The notes: generated by a model from the letters alone, not told the origin. A DNA stretch of 64,000 nt from Parabacteroides gordonii MS-1 = DSM 23371 (GCF_000969825.1 NZ_KQ033919.1:548030-612029), one strand, 5' to 3'. Positions 25,553 through 36,900 are shown, counted from the first letter of the stretch. Numbers and translations: made by a program.

Positions 25553-28057
25553 TTATTCAGTTATAAAATAACCATTTTCCACACTCCAGTCGTTGCCGAA
25601 GAAGCCTGATACCTCAACTCCACGAATACCTTCTTTCAACACATCTACGTTGAATATTAGTAAATCAGGATAACCGGTGATACCGGAGATATAATCATTC
25701 GGATAAGTAGCTTTCATTCCTTCGATACCCGTTCCGGCCACCACGCCTACACTGGCCGTACGACTGTCAGGACGGGGATAGACGAAATAAGTACCCAGGT
25801 CGTTGCCCTTCAGCACCTTATCTCCCATACGGATTTCACCTTTCAGAACCTGCACAGGGGCATTCTTCAGGAGTTTGTTCCATGCTTTGTTATTGCTTGC
25901 ATTGCCGTAAAGCACAACATTGCGGTCGGCATAGGCAGACGGAATAAATTCCCGGTCGGAAATAACGTCGATAGAACCGTTGCCCCTGTAAAGGAATGTT
26001 TCAGCGTCGAAACGGGCTTTGTTCTGATACCACGTGTTTTCTTCCTTATTTCCTCCGGTTGCATATACAAAGACCACCTTATTGTCGAAAGCCTGTTTGA
26101 AACCACCATAACGCGAGGGATATTTCTCCGTTGCCGGAACCTCGTCCACCAAAGCCCATTTACCGGAAACCTTTTTCAAAACGGCCGGTTTGCCACCATC
26201 TGCCCGAAGTGTTTCGTTATCGATCGTTATAGTAGCATCTTCCGACAGCTTCAATGCGGGCAGATCAAATGTAAGGGAAGCCACATTCGAGGTTGTTCCT
26301 TCAAGGCCTTTCCCTGTCTGTTTGAAAGAAACGGAAGAAAAGGCATACGCCGTATCCTGCTGGTTGACGGTTACCCAGTAATCTTTGGCAGAGATAGCCG
26401 GGGAAGCGGTACAGAACTCCAGTTGCTTCACTTCGTCCGCAGCCGGGACTTTATGCCAGCGGAAATAATCGAAAATAGGTTTCCAGTCCACGCTCTCGTT
26501 GCTGTACCAGTGTGAACCGCCCGGATATTCGTAATAACAGAAGTCCGGATGGAATGTGCCTAATATCTCCCGCATCTGGCGTACCTGCTGGATGGGGACT
26601 ACATTATCCGAGTCACCATGAAGGATATAGATACCCGATTGAAGGAAGTTCTTTTTCAAATCCAGTGTACGTCCGGCATTGGCAGCCTGACAGATCATAT
26701 CGAAATGTTTCTCACCGGCATTGGCTGCGTCGGCATTCCGCCGCGAGTAACGGGCGATATCCGGATAACTGGCACAGGGAGCGATCGCCGCAAAACGGTC
26801 GGGATAGGTAACGCCCAGGAACCAGGTACCGTGTCCACCCATCGAATGGCCGGTCAGGTAGGTATGCGACGGATCGGTTTTAAATACTTGTTCGGCTTCC
26901 GCCAGAACTTCCAGCGCATCGATACGTCCCCACTCTTCCCAGTTGAAACCGAACGGGCGGCGGTTGGTCGGAGCCACGATATGCCCCCAGTCTTTCGGCG
27001 CATAGGCACGGGCCTGGTTGCGTGCTTCGACAGAGGCTCCATGAACAGATAGGAACAATGCCTGGTTATCGGCCTGCGTAGTAGATGGGGTCACACTGTA
27101 ATATTGCACACTGCCGTCTACGTGACTGATAAACGTACGTTCATGTATAGAGGAAGCATCCTTTTGCTGTAATGCGATTTCTGCGCGGTCGATCTCCTTT
27201 CCGGATTTATCCAGGAGAGTTACAGTCGCTTTCGTCTCTCCCTTTTTGATTGAGGTAGCTGCCGGGATACGGAACTTGAGCTTACGAACCATCATCGGCA
27301 TAATATCGTCGGTAGCCACGGTAGCCGATTCGCCACTTTCCAACTTACATTGTATCTTTAATCCGGAAAGGCTTTTTTCCTGTGCATTGACAACACGGAT
27401 AGCCGCCCATTTCTCCCCTGCTTCTCCGTTGATAATATCAGGAAGGGTCATGTCTCTTTTCGTGAACATCACCGGTTTAGACGGGATGATCAACTTAGCT
27501 TCGACCCGTCCGAAACGTCCCGGGGTGAAGATAAATTCGTTATTTCCCTTTTGCAAATGGAAAGGGATCAGCGTATAGGCAAAATCATAATGATCGCCTT
27601 CGTGGGGCATGCCATTGATAAAAGTACGGGTGTTTCCGCTCGACTCCAACAGGGCCACCTGCGGTTTATCGGCCTCATAGCCTGTATAAACATAGGCGCG
27701 ACGTAAGGCACGGTTGGTAAACTTGCCGGTCGAGTCGGCTGTGATCGGCGTCCATTGTACCGCCTCCCGGGTACGCCCATAGTTCGTTGCAGTCAGGTCT
27801 TTTTCCGTAGGGGTACGGAATTTGCCTGTTGCGATTTCCCACGCAAGGCCATCCGAAGTGGCAAATAAATAACCTGAAGGGGCTGTTACCGGGACAAAAT
27901 ATCCCTGCTTGAAGGCATGAAGGATAATGCCTTCATCCACACGTTCCACTCTCTCTTTGCCAAAGTATTCGACAATATTCCCTGTCGTTTGTTGCGCCAG
28001 TAGCGGGGTCATGCTCATAAAAAGCCCGGCAGCAACCATAATGTACATTTTCTTCAT
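25553..28057 (-). CDS. Exported alpha/beta-hydrolase (prolyl-oligopeptidase/esterase type)
   Basis: An 834-residue exported protein with a signal peptide ending near LLAQ. An N-terminal beta-rich region (about 25-310) precedes an alpha/beta-hydrolase domain (about 320-560). Its triad is Ser405 in GHSMGGHG, Asp484 in HGDSDNVVP and His516 in GGSHWY. The ~270-residue C-terminal region is beta-rich and unassigned. It is the last gene of the sulfatase PUL, 35 bp after the first sulfatase gene. An esterase or peptidase that removes an ester group or trims a glycoprotein is likely; family memory cannot separate these. The 23-bp repeat array begins right after its stop. Confidence 0.85.
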   Translation of the reverse strand: MKKMYIMVAAGLFMSMTPLLAQQTTGNIVEYFGKERVERVDEGIILHAFKQGYFVPVTAPSGYLFATSDGLAWEIATGKFRTPTEKDLTATNYGRTREAVQWTPITADSTGKFTNRALRRAYVYTGYEADKPQVALLESSGNTRTFINGMPHEGDHYDFAYTLIPFHLQKGNNEFIFTPGRFGRVEAKLIIPSKPVMFTKRDMTLPDIINGEAGEKWAAIRVVNAQEKSLSGLKIQCKLESGESATVATDDIMPMMVRKLKFRIPAATSIKKGETKATVTLLDKSGKEIDRAEIALQQKDASSIHERTFISHVDGSVQYYSVTPSTTQADNQALFLSVHGASVEARNQARAYAPKDWGHIVAPTNRRPFGFNWEEWGRIDALEVLAEAEQVFKTDPSHTYLTGHSMGGHGTWFLGVTYPDRFAAIAPCASYPDIARYSRRNADAANAGEKHFDMICQAANAGRTLDLKKNFLQSGIYILHGDSDNVVPIQQVRQMREILGTFHPDFCYYEYPGGSHWYSNESVDWKPIFDYFRWHKVPAADEVKQLEFCTASPAISAKDYWVTVNQQDTAYAFSSVSFKQTGKGLEGTTSNVASLTFDLPALKLSEDATITIDNETLRADGGKPAVLKKVSGKWALVDEVPATEKYPSRYGGFKQAFDNKVVFVYATGGNKEENTWYQNKARFDAETFLYRGNGSIDVISDREFIPSAYADRNVVLYGNASNNKAWNKLLKNAPVQVLKGEIRMGDKVLKGNDLGTYFVYPRPDSRTASVGVVAGTGIEGMKATYPNDYISGITGYPDLLIFNVDVLKEGIRGVEVSGFFGNDWSVENGYFITE

Positions 28058-28092
28058 GTGATATAATTTAGTGGTTTAAGCGACGACGTTTA

Positions 28093-29676
28093 TTACCAAT
28101 AATATTGATCCATAATCTCCTTCATGCGGGGAGTGTCTGCATCGGTGTCGTCCACATCGGCACGGAGCTTCAACAACTCCTGCTTCATCTCTTTGATCAC
28201 GTCTGCATACTGTGGATCGTTGTACATATTTTTATCCTCTTTCGGATCTACCTGCAGGTCGTGGAACTCCCAAGCCGGAGTGGTCGGTTTCGGATCCGAA
28301 CCGGTTGCATTAAGGCGGTCGCCATAGAGGAACATCAGTTTATAGCGTTCATTACGGATACCCATATGAGCCGGACGGATATCATGGTGCGTCCAGTAAC
28401 GGTAATACATTTCCTTGCGCCAATCGGCCGGAGTCTGTCCTTTCAGGTTTTCGCGGAAACTCTTTCCCTGCGACAATTCCGGGGCTTTCACTCCTGCATA
28501 ATCAGCCAATGTAGAAGCGAAGTCCACATTCAGGATAATGTCTTTGTTGCGTGTACCTGCTGGGATTTCTTTCGGGTAACGGATCACGAAGGGCATGTGC
28601 AGAGGTTCTTCGTACATCATTCGTTTGTCGAACATACCATGTTCGCCCAGGAAGTAGCCCTGGTCGGAGACGTAAACGACAATGGTATTTTTGCTCAGCC
28701 CTTCTTCGTCCAGCATCTTCAGCAAGCGGCCGATGTTATCGTCGATCGTCGCCCCGCAACGCAAGTAGTCCTTGATCATCTTCTGATAGATCTTCTTGCG
28801 GGCAGCCACCTTATCCATACCTTTCGTAGAGAAAGGAAGTTCCGGGTAACGGCACCACCAGGCATCCGGATCTTTGGAAGCTGTCTCCCAACGCCATCCC
28901 ATGTTCTCCAACTGCTGACCTTTAAATGCCCTGCCCGACTCTTCGGGGCCGAACTCCATCATACTTTCGGGTTCAGGGAAAACAACGTCATCGTAAAGAT
29001 GTTTCATCCGTTCGGGGAAGTCCCAGGGTTCGTGCGTCGCTTTGAAATGGCAGCACATCATAAAAGGTTTATCCTTATCACGGTTGCGTATCCATTCCAT
29101 CGTCTGGTCAGTTACGATATCGGTAGAGAAACCTTTGACCTCGGTTCCCTGCTTTCCCTTATCGTCATCCACCCAGTTTTCAGCAGTCTTGAAGATCGGG
29201 TTCACGTATTCCCCCTGGTCGTGGAAGACATTGAAGTGGTCGAAACCGGCAGGCTGTCTTTTCAAATGCCATTTACCGATCAAGGCCGTCTGGTAACCGC
29301 CCGCCTGCATCTGCTTGGCGATATTATCGACCGCAGGCTCCAGTCCGTCTTCCAACGTGTAGACACCGTTACGATGGCTATACGCCCCGGTCATGATAGC
29401 GGCACGGCTCGGTGCGGAGATCGAGTTGGTACAGAAACAGTTATCCAGCACACAGCCTTCATCGGCCAAACGGCGGATATTCTCATTCTTAACATAATCG
29501 GCTAGGATGCCTCCGTAGACACCCCATGCCTGGGCAGTGTGGTCGTCAGACAAAATAAAGAGAATGTTCGGGCGTTCTCCTGCCTCTTTCTCTGCTTTCT
29601 TGTTCGAGCTACAACCAATAACAGGCAGGCATGTAGCCAACATGCCTGCTTTCAAAATTAGATCAGCGTTTTTCAT
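28093..29676 (-). CDS. Family S1 sulfatase, serine type, lipoprotein
   Basis: A 527-residue predicted lipoprotein (lipobox VIGC, Cys22). The sulfatase core begins at RPNILFILSDDH with metal-binding Asp44/Asp45. The maturation motif is Ser87-Ala-Pro-Ser-Arg91, so Ser87 must be oxidised to formylglycine by an anaerobic sulfatase-maturating enzyme encoded elsewhere. Later conserved pieces include IGKWHLK, YVSDQGYFLGEHGMFDKRMMYEEP and the short C-terminal subdomain. It hydrolyses sulfate esters from a glycan, most likely host mucin or glycosaminoglycan. The gene starts 5 bp after the other sulfatase gene. Confidence 0.93.
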   Translation of the reverse strand: MKNADLILKAGMLATCLPVIGCSSNKKAEKEAGERPNILFILSDDHTAQAWGVYGGILADYVKNENIRRLADEGCVLDNCFCTNSISAPSRAAIMTGAYSHRNGVYTLEDGLEPAVDNIAKQMQAGGYQTALIGKWHLKRQPAGFDHFNVFHDQGEYVNPIFKTAENWVDDDKGKQGTEVKGFSTDIVTDQTMEWIRNRDKDKPFMMCCHFKATHEPWDFPERMKHLYDDVVFPEPESMMEFGPEESGRAFKGQQLENMGWRWETASKDPDAWWCRYPELPFSTKGMDKVAARKKIYQKMIKDYLRCGATIDDNIGRLLKMLDEEGLSKNTIVVYVSDQGYFLGEHGMFDKRMMYEEPLHMPFVIRYPKEIPAGTRNKDIILNVDFASTLADYAGVKAPELSQGKSFRENLKGQTPADWRKEMYYRYWTHHDIRPAHMGIRNERYKLMFLYGDRLNATGSDPKPTTPAWEFHDLQVDPKEDKNMYNDPQYADVIKEMKQELLKLRADVDDTDADTPRMKEIMDQYYW

Positions 29677-29681
29677 CTTTG

Positions 29682-31091
29682 TTATTTTAATTTACCTGGT
29701 TCGCGGCGTCCTGTTCCCTTGACACGTGTCAGATTATCTCCCAGATCCTTGCGCATATCATCGGCAATCTTCATCAACTTGGCTGCTTCTTCGGGATATT
29801 GGGAAATGACATCGTAACGTTCTCCCGGGTCACGACGCAGGTCATACATTTCAGCTTTCTTCAGTTCAAGGTTGGTCAATTGTCCCGGTTGTCCATCGTT
29901 GCCCGGCACATAAGCTCCGTAAGTCACGTACTTATGCGGGAAAACAAGCTTGAACATGCCATCCGTAACGGCTTCCAGATCATTCTTATGATAATAATAG
30001 ACAAACGACTCGCGAGGGTTTGCATCCTTTTCTCCTTTGATTAAAGGCAAGACGCTTACACCGTCGATCTTACGCTGTGGCAGCGGTGCACCGCTGATTT
30101 CAGCCAATGTAGGCAAAAGGTCGATATTGGAAGCCAGCTTGTTACAAGTAGTTCCGGGTTGGGTAACACCTTTCCAATACATCACGCAGGGAATACGGTT
30201 ACCGCCATCGAAGGTAGTCGCTTTAGCTTCACGAAGTCCCCCGGCCGAACCGGCATGGTTTCCGTAGTTAGTCCACGGGCCGTTATCGGAAGTAAGGACG
30301 ATCAGTGTGTTTTCTTCCAGACCTTGTTCGCGAAGTGCTTTCAATACTTCACCGACACTCCAATCCAGTTCCATCATCACATCGCCATACAATCCCTGTT
30401 CGCTCTTCCCTTTAAATTTATCGGATACAGCCAGCGGTACGTGCGGCATGGAGTGTGCCAGATAAATGAAGAACGGTTTATTCTTATTCTTCTTAATGAA
30501 GTTGACCGTACGGTTCGTATAATCTGTTGTAAACTGGCTTTGATCCGTATTATAACCGATAATTTCATTTCCGTCATAAGTAGGCAGATCAGGGAAATTG
30601 AATACTTCTCCCTGTTGCGGGTGGAAAGGCCACATATCGTTGGAATAAGGCAATCCGTAATATTCATCGAAGCCGTTTTGCAAAGGGAGAAACTGTTTGG
30701 CGTCTCCCAAATGCCATTTACCGAAAACGGCCGTACTATATCCTTTCTGTTTCAGAAGTTCTCCTATCGTCATTTCATCAGGACTGATACCATAGTCAGA
30801 ACCCGGCCCGGGCGCTCCGGCAAAACCGATACGGTTCGGATAACATCCGGTCAGCAATCCGGCACGTGATGCCCCGCTGATAGGTTGTCCGGCCAGAAAA
30901 TGAGTAAAGCGGACTCCTTCGGCAGCCATACGGTCGATGTTCGGCGTTTTATATCCGTATGCGCCATTATAGGAAAAGTCTCCGTAACCGGCATCATCGA
31001 GGTTGATGATGATAAAGTTGGTGTAGTTTGCGGCCACACCAGTCATTGAAAATGCGGATGCGGCGGTTAATAACCATAGTTTACTGTTCAT
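29682..31091 (-). CDS. Family S1 sulfatase, serine type, secreted
   Basis: 469 residues from ATG at 31091; a longer in-frame start at 31145 would run through the hairpin at 31110-31150 and lacks a signal-like N-terminus, so the shorter form is chosen. The signal peptide ends near GVAAN. Metal-binding Asp32/Asp33 lie in NLDDAGYGD, and the formylglycine site is Ser72-Gly-Ala-Ser-Arg76. VFGKWHLGD, LTSDNGPW and HAGSAGGLREAK are arylsulfatase-type signatures. It differs clearly from its neighbour in sequence, so the two probably remove sulfates from different positions. Confidence 0.92.
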   Translation of the reverse strand: MNSKLWLLTAASAFSMTGVAANYTNFIIINLDDAGYGDFSYNGAYGYKTPNIDRMAAEGVRFTHFLAGQPISGASRAGLLTGCYPNRIGFAGAPGPGSDYGISPDEMTIGELLKQKGYSTAVFGKWHLGDAKQFLPLQNGFDEYYGLPYSNDMWPFHPQQGEVFNFPDLPTYDGNEIIGYNTDQSQFTTDYTNRTVNFIKKNKNKPFFIYLAHSMPHVPLAVSDKFKGKSEQGLYGDVMMELDWSVGEVLKALREQGLEENTLIVLTSDNGPWTNYGNHAGSAGGLREAKATTFDGGNRIPCVMYWKGVTQPGTTCNKLASNIDLLPTLAEISGAPLPQRKIDGVSVLPLIKGEKDANPRESFVYYYHKNDLEAVTDGMFKLVFPHKYVTYGAYVPGNDGQPGQLTNLELKKAEMYDLRRDPGERYDVISQYPEEAAKLMKIADDMRKDLGDNLTRVKGTGRREPGKLK

Positions 31092-31109
31092 GATATTATG
31101 TTTCTTGTT

Positions 31110-31150
31110 AAACTTTGCGAACTTTAGAGTAGACAAAGTTCGCAAAGTTT
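31110..31150 (-). other. Perfect 16-bp inverted repeat upstream of the sulfatase gene
   Basis: AAACTTTGCGAACTTT (31110-31125) and its exact complement (31135-31150) flank a 9-base loop. It lies 46 bp past the stop of the phosphoesterase gene and 18 bp before the sulfatase ATG on the minus strand. A T run follows only on the plus strand, so it could be a terminator/attenuator, an operator, or an mRNA-processing hairpin that sets separate levels of SusC/D and sulfatases. Confidence 0.7.
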
Positions 31151-31195
31151 TCTAAAGAAACAAATATTCTTACAGTAGTTTTCCCTTACAAATGC

Positions 31196-32278
31196 TTAGG
31201 GTTCAATCACAATTTCAAACTCGTCGCAGTCTCCCGTACGCCAGGCGAACTGTTCCGTTGTCGGAGAAATACCGAATAAAGGAGAATAGGTTTTTACCTT
31301 GATCGTTTTCCCGTCGGGCATAAATTCCAGGATACGCAACCAACCGTCGCCTCCGTTCCCATGCCAACCACCTCCGGCAGTCTGGGCATTGAACATCATC
31401 TGGAATACGTTTTTCCCTGCGATATTCTTATCTGTACGGCGTCCTACATTGTGGCAAAAATCATCCACCAGGCAATAGTGACCGCAAATCAACATACGAA
31501 TATTGGAAGACGGGTATAACAATTTCTCCCAGACAGCCTTTCCATAATTAGCCGGAGAAACTTTATAATTCTCGGACTCGATGACCGTTCCATCCCATCT
31601 CAAATAGGAATGTGTCAGCACAAAAACCTTATGATCGGCATATTTCTTGCTTGCAGCCAGTTCCTTCGCCCATTCGAGCACCTCGTCACGGGGGGCAAAC
31701 TCAGTCGTTATGATCAGGATCTTTCCCCAATGCGGTTCGTCGAAAGCAAAAGCGGCGTTCTCCAACGTGGGGAGCCCGAATGCGTTATTACACACGCTGA
31801 CCAGCGAATTCTTCCAGGCACTGTTACGTTCCACCGGGAAATACTCCGGGAAACGGCACAGGCGGTTTTCCGAACGGGTATATCCGTAGTCATGGTTTCC
31901 TCCGCAGATGATATAAGGTATCTTATTATCCAGTTTTGCAAAGGCGTTGGACGCCGCTTTCCATTGCTGGGTACTAGTCTGGTTGCCATTTACATTATCC
32001 GGCACGATATATTCGTTTTGCTCCACCAGGTCACCGGTACACAACACAGCCTTTACCGACAACTTCTCCAGGTTGGCTGCCGTCCATGCCGTCATCAGAT
32101 CAAACAGAGGCTGGTTGGTATCAAATTTGGTATAACTCTGCGGATCGGGTAAAAGGATCATAGAAAACGATTCGGAATCCGTCAGCTCAGGTTTCCCTAC
32201 TCTTTGCACTCCGCTATTATTCTGAGCTGTTGCCATCAGAAATGGCAACAGCATACATATATAAATCAACTTCTTCAT
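31196..32278 (-). CDS. Exported calcineurin-like metallophosphoesterase
   Basis: A 360-residue protein with a signal peptide (cleavage near ATAQ). Metallophosphoesterase motifs appear in order: DPQSY, GDLVEQN, GGNHDYGY, LTHSYL and CGHYC, which supply the two-metal site. Such enzymes cleave phosphomono- or diesters. The gene follows SusD by 24 bp in the sulfatase PUL, so it may remove phosphate or a phosphodiester decoration from the imported glycan. A role in phosphate capture is the alternative. Confidence 0.85.
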   Translation of the reverse strand: MKKLIYICMLLPFLMATAQNNSGVQRVGKPELTDSESFSMILLPDPQSYTKFDTNQPLFDLMTAWTAANLEKLSVKAVLCTGDLVEQNEYIVPDNVNGNQTSTQQWKAASNAFAKLDNKIPYIICGGNHDYGYTRSENRLCRFPEYFPVERNSAWKNSLVSVCNNAFGLPTLENAAFAFDEPHWGKILIITTEFAPRDEVLEWAKELAASKKYADHKVFVLTHSYLRWDGTVIESENYKVSPANYGKAVWEKLLYPSSNIRMLICGHYCLVDDFCHNVGRRTDKNIAGKNVFQMMFNAQTAGGGWHGNGGDGWLRILEFMPDGKTIKVKTYSPLFGISPTTEQFAWRTGDCDEFEIVIEP

Positions 32279-32302
32279 ATTATCTACTTATTTATCGACC
32301 AA

Positions 32303-33922
32303 TCAATTACCCCAACCGGAATGTTGTTGCAGATTTTTATTCGAGTTCAACTCATCCGCCGGATAAGGCAGATCCAACAATTTATCATCCCAGGTAAATC
32401 CGCCTACCCGGGGCCATTCTTCTTTCAAAGTACCCCAACGTTTCAGATCATAATAACGCATACAATCGACTGCAAAAAGTTCCACCCTCGACTCGTAATT
32501 TATTGCATCCATCGCTTCCTGGGCGTTACGGATGGTAAAAGCAGGCAATACATCCTTATCGGCCATTCCTTCGGGGATATATTTTTCCCGGTTGGCCAGC
32601 GCGAACTGACGGGCACGGGAACGGACTTTCTCTATATATTCCGAACATTTGGCAAAATCAGGAGAAGACTTTAAAGCATAGGCTTCGGCTACATGCAAAT
32701 AAACCCGCGGCAACAGCATCAGATGAATATCCGCCCGTTTATTCCAGGTATTCTCTCCATACCATACTCCCCTTTTCTGAATATCATAACCGGTTGCCGT
32801 ATTCACCAGCCAATCCTGTTTCCATTTCATCTGTTTTCCGGTAGTCGTTTCGATATCATCCATGATAGTGAAGAATGTCGCATCAAAGCGCGGATCACGG
32901 TTTTTCCAGCTTTCATCTGCATTGTAATAAGGAGACTCACTGACCGGCTTACCGTCTATCGCTTCATAAAAACCGACCAGTTCCCAGGATGGATAGAAAT
33001 AATCACCGGAATAGGTATCGCCACGCATAACACGTCCGTCCTCTCCCAAATCTTCTATTGTTCCCCAATAGAACTCACGATACGTCTCCACTCCGCTACC
33101 GAAACCGACGGAGAAAATGATTTCAGGACATGCCTCATAATCTACCCGCAATACATTACCCGGATTTTCGATCAAAGAATAACCATACTTGTCGACCTGT
33201 TCACCGGCTTTTATAGCATTCTCATAATCCTTTTCATACAAATAGACTTCACACAGATAGGCATATGCTGCCCCTTTCGTCGCCCGATTCTGAAACTTGT
33301 CTTCCCAGGCATCCGGCAGGTTCTGTGCAGCAAATTCAAGATCGGGAAGGATGGCTTGTTTTATTATCTCACCCTTGGGGGTAGCAGCCAACTGCACATC
33401 GTCTTTATTAGTTGGATCCGACACGGAAGCAGAACGTAAAGGAACATCCCCATAGAACTGGATCAGGCGGAAATACCAGAATGCCCGGATAAAATACATC
33501 TCGGCCAGATGTTTATTGCGGGTATCCTCATCGATTATATCATCCGGCATGTTCTTAACGCCTTCTATATTTTTATTGCAGACAGCAATTCCCTGATAAG
33601 CGCGCTGCCAGATGCCTTTCACCAGATTCGACTCGTTCGGGTTGAAAGAACCGACATAAAAAGGTTGGGCATCTTTAAAACCGGCAGACGACAAATCGCC
33701 TGTCATTCCCAGTTCCAACTGAGCATCGGCCCAATGGGCATTCAGTTTCTGTAATTTGGCATAGCATGCCATCGCTGCCAGGTCGGCATGTTCTTTTTGT
33801 GTAAAGAATGTCGTTTCATCGATTGAACCGTAGGGATTCCTATCCAGGAAATTATCCATACAGCCTGTTGTCAATACACATGACAAGATCAATAATCCTA
33901 TTATTTTCGATTTCATAGCCAT
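32303..33922 (-). CDS. SusD/RagB-family lipoprotein of the sulfatase PUL
   Basis: A 539-residue lipoprotein (lipobox TTGC, Cys21; Met3 at 33916 is an alternative start). SusD features are present: AEMYFIRAFWYFRLIQFYGDVPL, ATKGAAYAYLCEVYLYEKDYENAI and ESRVELFAVDCMRYYDLKRWG. It begins 6 bp after the SusC stop, so the two form one complex. Substrate is not deducible from sequence; the sulfatases suggest a sulfated glycan. Confidence 0.95.
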   Translation of the reverse strand: MAMKSKIIGLLILSCVLTTGCMDNFLDRNPYGSIDETTFFTQKEHADLAAMACYAKLQKLNAHWADAQLELGMTGDLSSAGFKDAQPFYVGSFNPNESNLVKGIWQRAYQGIAVCNKNIEGVKNMPDDIIDEDTRNKHLAEMYFIRAFWYFRLIQFYGDVPLRSASVSDPTNKDDVQLAATPKGEIIKQAILPDLEFAAQNLPDAWEDKFQNRATKGAAYAYLCEVYLYEKDYENAIKAGEQVDKYGYSLIENPGNVLRVDYEACPEIIFSVGFGSGVETYREFYWGTIEDLGEDGRVMRGDTYSGDYFYPSWELVGFYEAIDGKPVSESPYYNADESWKNRDPRFDATFFTIMDDIETTTGKQMKWKQDWLVNTATGYDIQKRGVWYGENTWNKRADIHLMLLPRVYLHVAEAYALKSSPDFAKCSEYIEKVRSRARQFALANREKYIPEGMADKDVLPAFTIRNAQEAMDAINYESRVELFAVDCMRYYDLKRWGTLKEEWPRVGGFTWDDKLLDLPYPADELNSNKNLQQHSGWGN

Positions 33923-33928
33923 CTCCTA

Positions 33929-36900
33929 TTAAAATGTTAAATTCAAACCAACCAAAAATATTCTCGGAGTCGGGAAGTCATCCCCCCAGTTCGTATAGTG
34001 CCCTACCCCGTTGCCATTCTCCGGATCGAAACCGTCGAATGATTTACTATGAATAGTGAACAGATTCTCGCCCGATACGAATACACGTGTCCTGAAAGAC
34101 TTTACAGGAACCGTATAGCCTAAAGTCAAGGAACGCAATTTCACGAAAGATGTATTGGCAACCATCAGGTCTGTCATCTCTTCATACGATTCGGATTGGA
34201 TCAACGCCGGATATTTTCCTTCCGGATCAGAACCCAATGTCCAACGGTTGTCATACCAGTGGCGGCTCATGTTACGGTTAGGGAAACGGTTCTGGAACGA
34301 CATCGGTGCATGTTGCTTCCTTCCGAAAACTCCGGCAAACACAGCGTTGAAATCAAATCCTTTCCAGTCGGCGGACAGAGTCAGACCGGCACTGACTTTG
34401 GGGATATAGCTGCCTAATATGACACGGTCGTCACTGTCTATCTTGCCGTTACCATCCATGTCGACATATTTCAAACGTCCGATCTTGGCATTCCCTTGTC
34501 CCATCGCTTTATATTTATCGGCTTCTTCCTGAGTCGTAATCACGCCCCCGGTCTTATAGCCATACAAAGCATCGACCGGTTCGCCGACCCGATTGATCGT
34601 CACGCCACCGTAGCTTCCGATGGAAGTTACTTCCTCGGTGACTCCTTCACTTAGTTTCTTTATTTCATTATGCAGGAAAGATACATTCCCTGAAACACTG
34701 AAAGTGAAATCCCTTACCTTACCGTTATAGCCGACTTCAAGGTCAAAACCGCGATTCTGTACTTTCGCATAGTTGACATTCGGAGCAGTCATCCCCACCG
34801 ACAACGGCAATACCATGCTGCGTAAAATACCATCCGTGCTCTTTATGAAATAATCTGCCGTCATAAACAGTTTGCCGTTAAACAATCCCAGATCGACACC
34901 GATGTTGGTCATGGTGGTCGTTTCCCATTTCAGTTTTTTGTTGGATAAAGCAGTCTGACTATAGCCGGAATACAGGATCTGATTGTTACCGCCATTGCCG
35001 AACATGACTTTCTGGCTTTCCACTGCTGCAATCGTCGGATACCATGAACCGATAGACTGGTTACCTAATTGCCCCCAGGATGCTCTCAGCTTCAATGAAC
35101 TGATCGGTTTTACCGAAAAGAAATCTTCTTCCGAAATACGCCATGCTCCTGAGAAAGAAGGGAAAACGCCCCAACGTTCGCCGTCTTTGAAACGGGAAGA
35201 ACCGTCGGCTCTCAAATTGACGGAGAAAAGATATCTCCCGGCATAATCATAATTGATACGCCCAAACCAGGAAGCCAAAGCCAGTTGGCTCTTTCCACCT
35301 TCCAATGTCCGGTCGGTCGAATTCGTTCCGCCATCGATCACATGCATATTATCGACTTCCGATACGAAATCCTTTACGACTCCTTTCAGGTTATCTTTGG
35401 AGAATAGCTGCTGGGAAAAACCTCCCATCGCATTGATCGTGTGCTTACCGAATACTTTATCGAAATAAAGCAGATAGTCTGTTACCCACATAAACTCTTT
35501 CTGACGATTTTCCGAATAACTATTCTGGCTATTGGTCTGTCCCCCGTCACTGAAAAGAGGTAAAAACGATTTGTCTTCCGAATAAACCATATCAATACCT
35601 CCGTTGAAACGGAATTTCAACCAGTCCGTAAACTTATATTCGACAAACAGATTATCCAGTACACGGTAGTTATCATTCGTCGGGGTATTCCAACCCACTT
35701 CGGCAATGGCATTCTTGGAACTGGTATAGGCCGGATCCGGTTCTCCATAGGTTCCATCTGCATCGTAGGCCGGAATGATCGGAGCATTGAAGATAACATC
35801 GGAATACCGGTTATCCTTGCTTCCTTTGGTGTTGCGGTAAGCCAAGTGCACATTATTACCGATAGTCAGGCGGCTGTTAACCTGCCCTTCAATATTGGCA
35901 CGTAAAGAGGCTTTCTGGAAACCGGTATTAATCGCAATACCATCCTGGTTCAGATATTCCGCCGACAAGTAATAACGGGTTTTCTCTCCACCGCCGGAGA
36001 CACTTGTATTTATATTATAGGTAGGCGCTGAGCTATAAATATGATCGCTCCATTTTGTTCCTTTCCCGAAGGTAGCGGGATCGATACCGTCAAATTTAGT
36101 TGTAGGATTACCTCCGTCGATAGCCTGCTTATTATCGCGCATCTCCTGGATAGCAGAGACAAATTCTTCAGCAGTCAGCAAATCCATAATGCTGGAAGCT
36201 TTTTGAATACCCCATGTCGCATTGACAGATACTTTGGCTGCACCGGTCGAACCTTTCTTGGTTGTGATCAGAATCACACCATTGGCCGCACGCGATCCGT
36301 AAATGGCAGCAGAGGAAGCATCCTTCAGGACATTCACCGTTTCAATATCACCGGGATTCAATGTTTCAAAGCCGGACGTAACAGGAACACCGTCGATAAT
36401 GATCAGCGGATTACTATCGCTACCGCTTCCGAAAGTCCCGACACCACGTATCTTAATGGAAGTTTCTGCACCGGGGAAACCACTGCTACTCAAAACGGAC
36501 ATACCCGACATCTTACCCTGTAAAGCTCCTCCAACCGAAATATTAGAATTGGTAGCCAGGTTTTCACCGCTCAGGACAGAGGCTGCTCCCATCAAATCTT
36601 TTTTCTTCATCGTTCCATAACCAACCACTACAACTTCTTCCAGGTTCTGGGCATCTACCTGCAATTTAAGATTATGTACAGTCTTATTTCCGACTTTTAT
36701 CTCCATAGGAAGATACCCGATGTAAGAAACCAGCAGAACGTCATTGTTTCCGGCTTCAATCACATACTTTCCATCCAGGTCTGTCACCGTGCCGTTTGTA
36801 GTTCCCTTGACCACAATATTTGCTCCGATAACAGGTTCTCCGTTTTCATCTACAATCACACCGGAGACAGGACGTAATGACCGGGAAGCAGAGGCTTCTC

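Noticed and set aside
28105-29505. A 466-codon open frame on the plus strand
   Set aside because: It lies entirely opposite a clear sulfatase gene with intact motifs; the translated product has no recognisable features.
31110-31150. Invertible promoter (inverton) ends
   Set aside because: Only 9 bases separate the arms, far too short for an invertible promoter segment.
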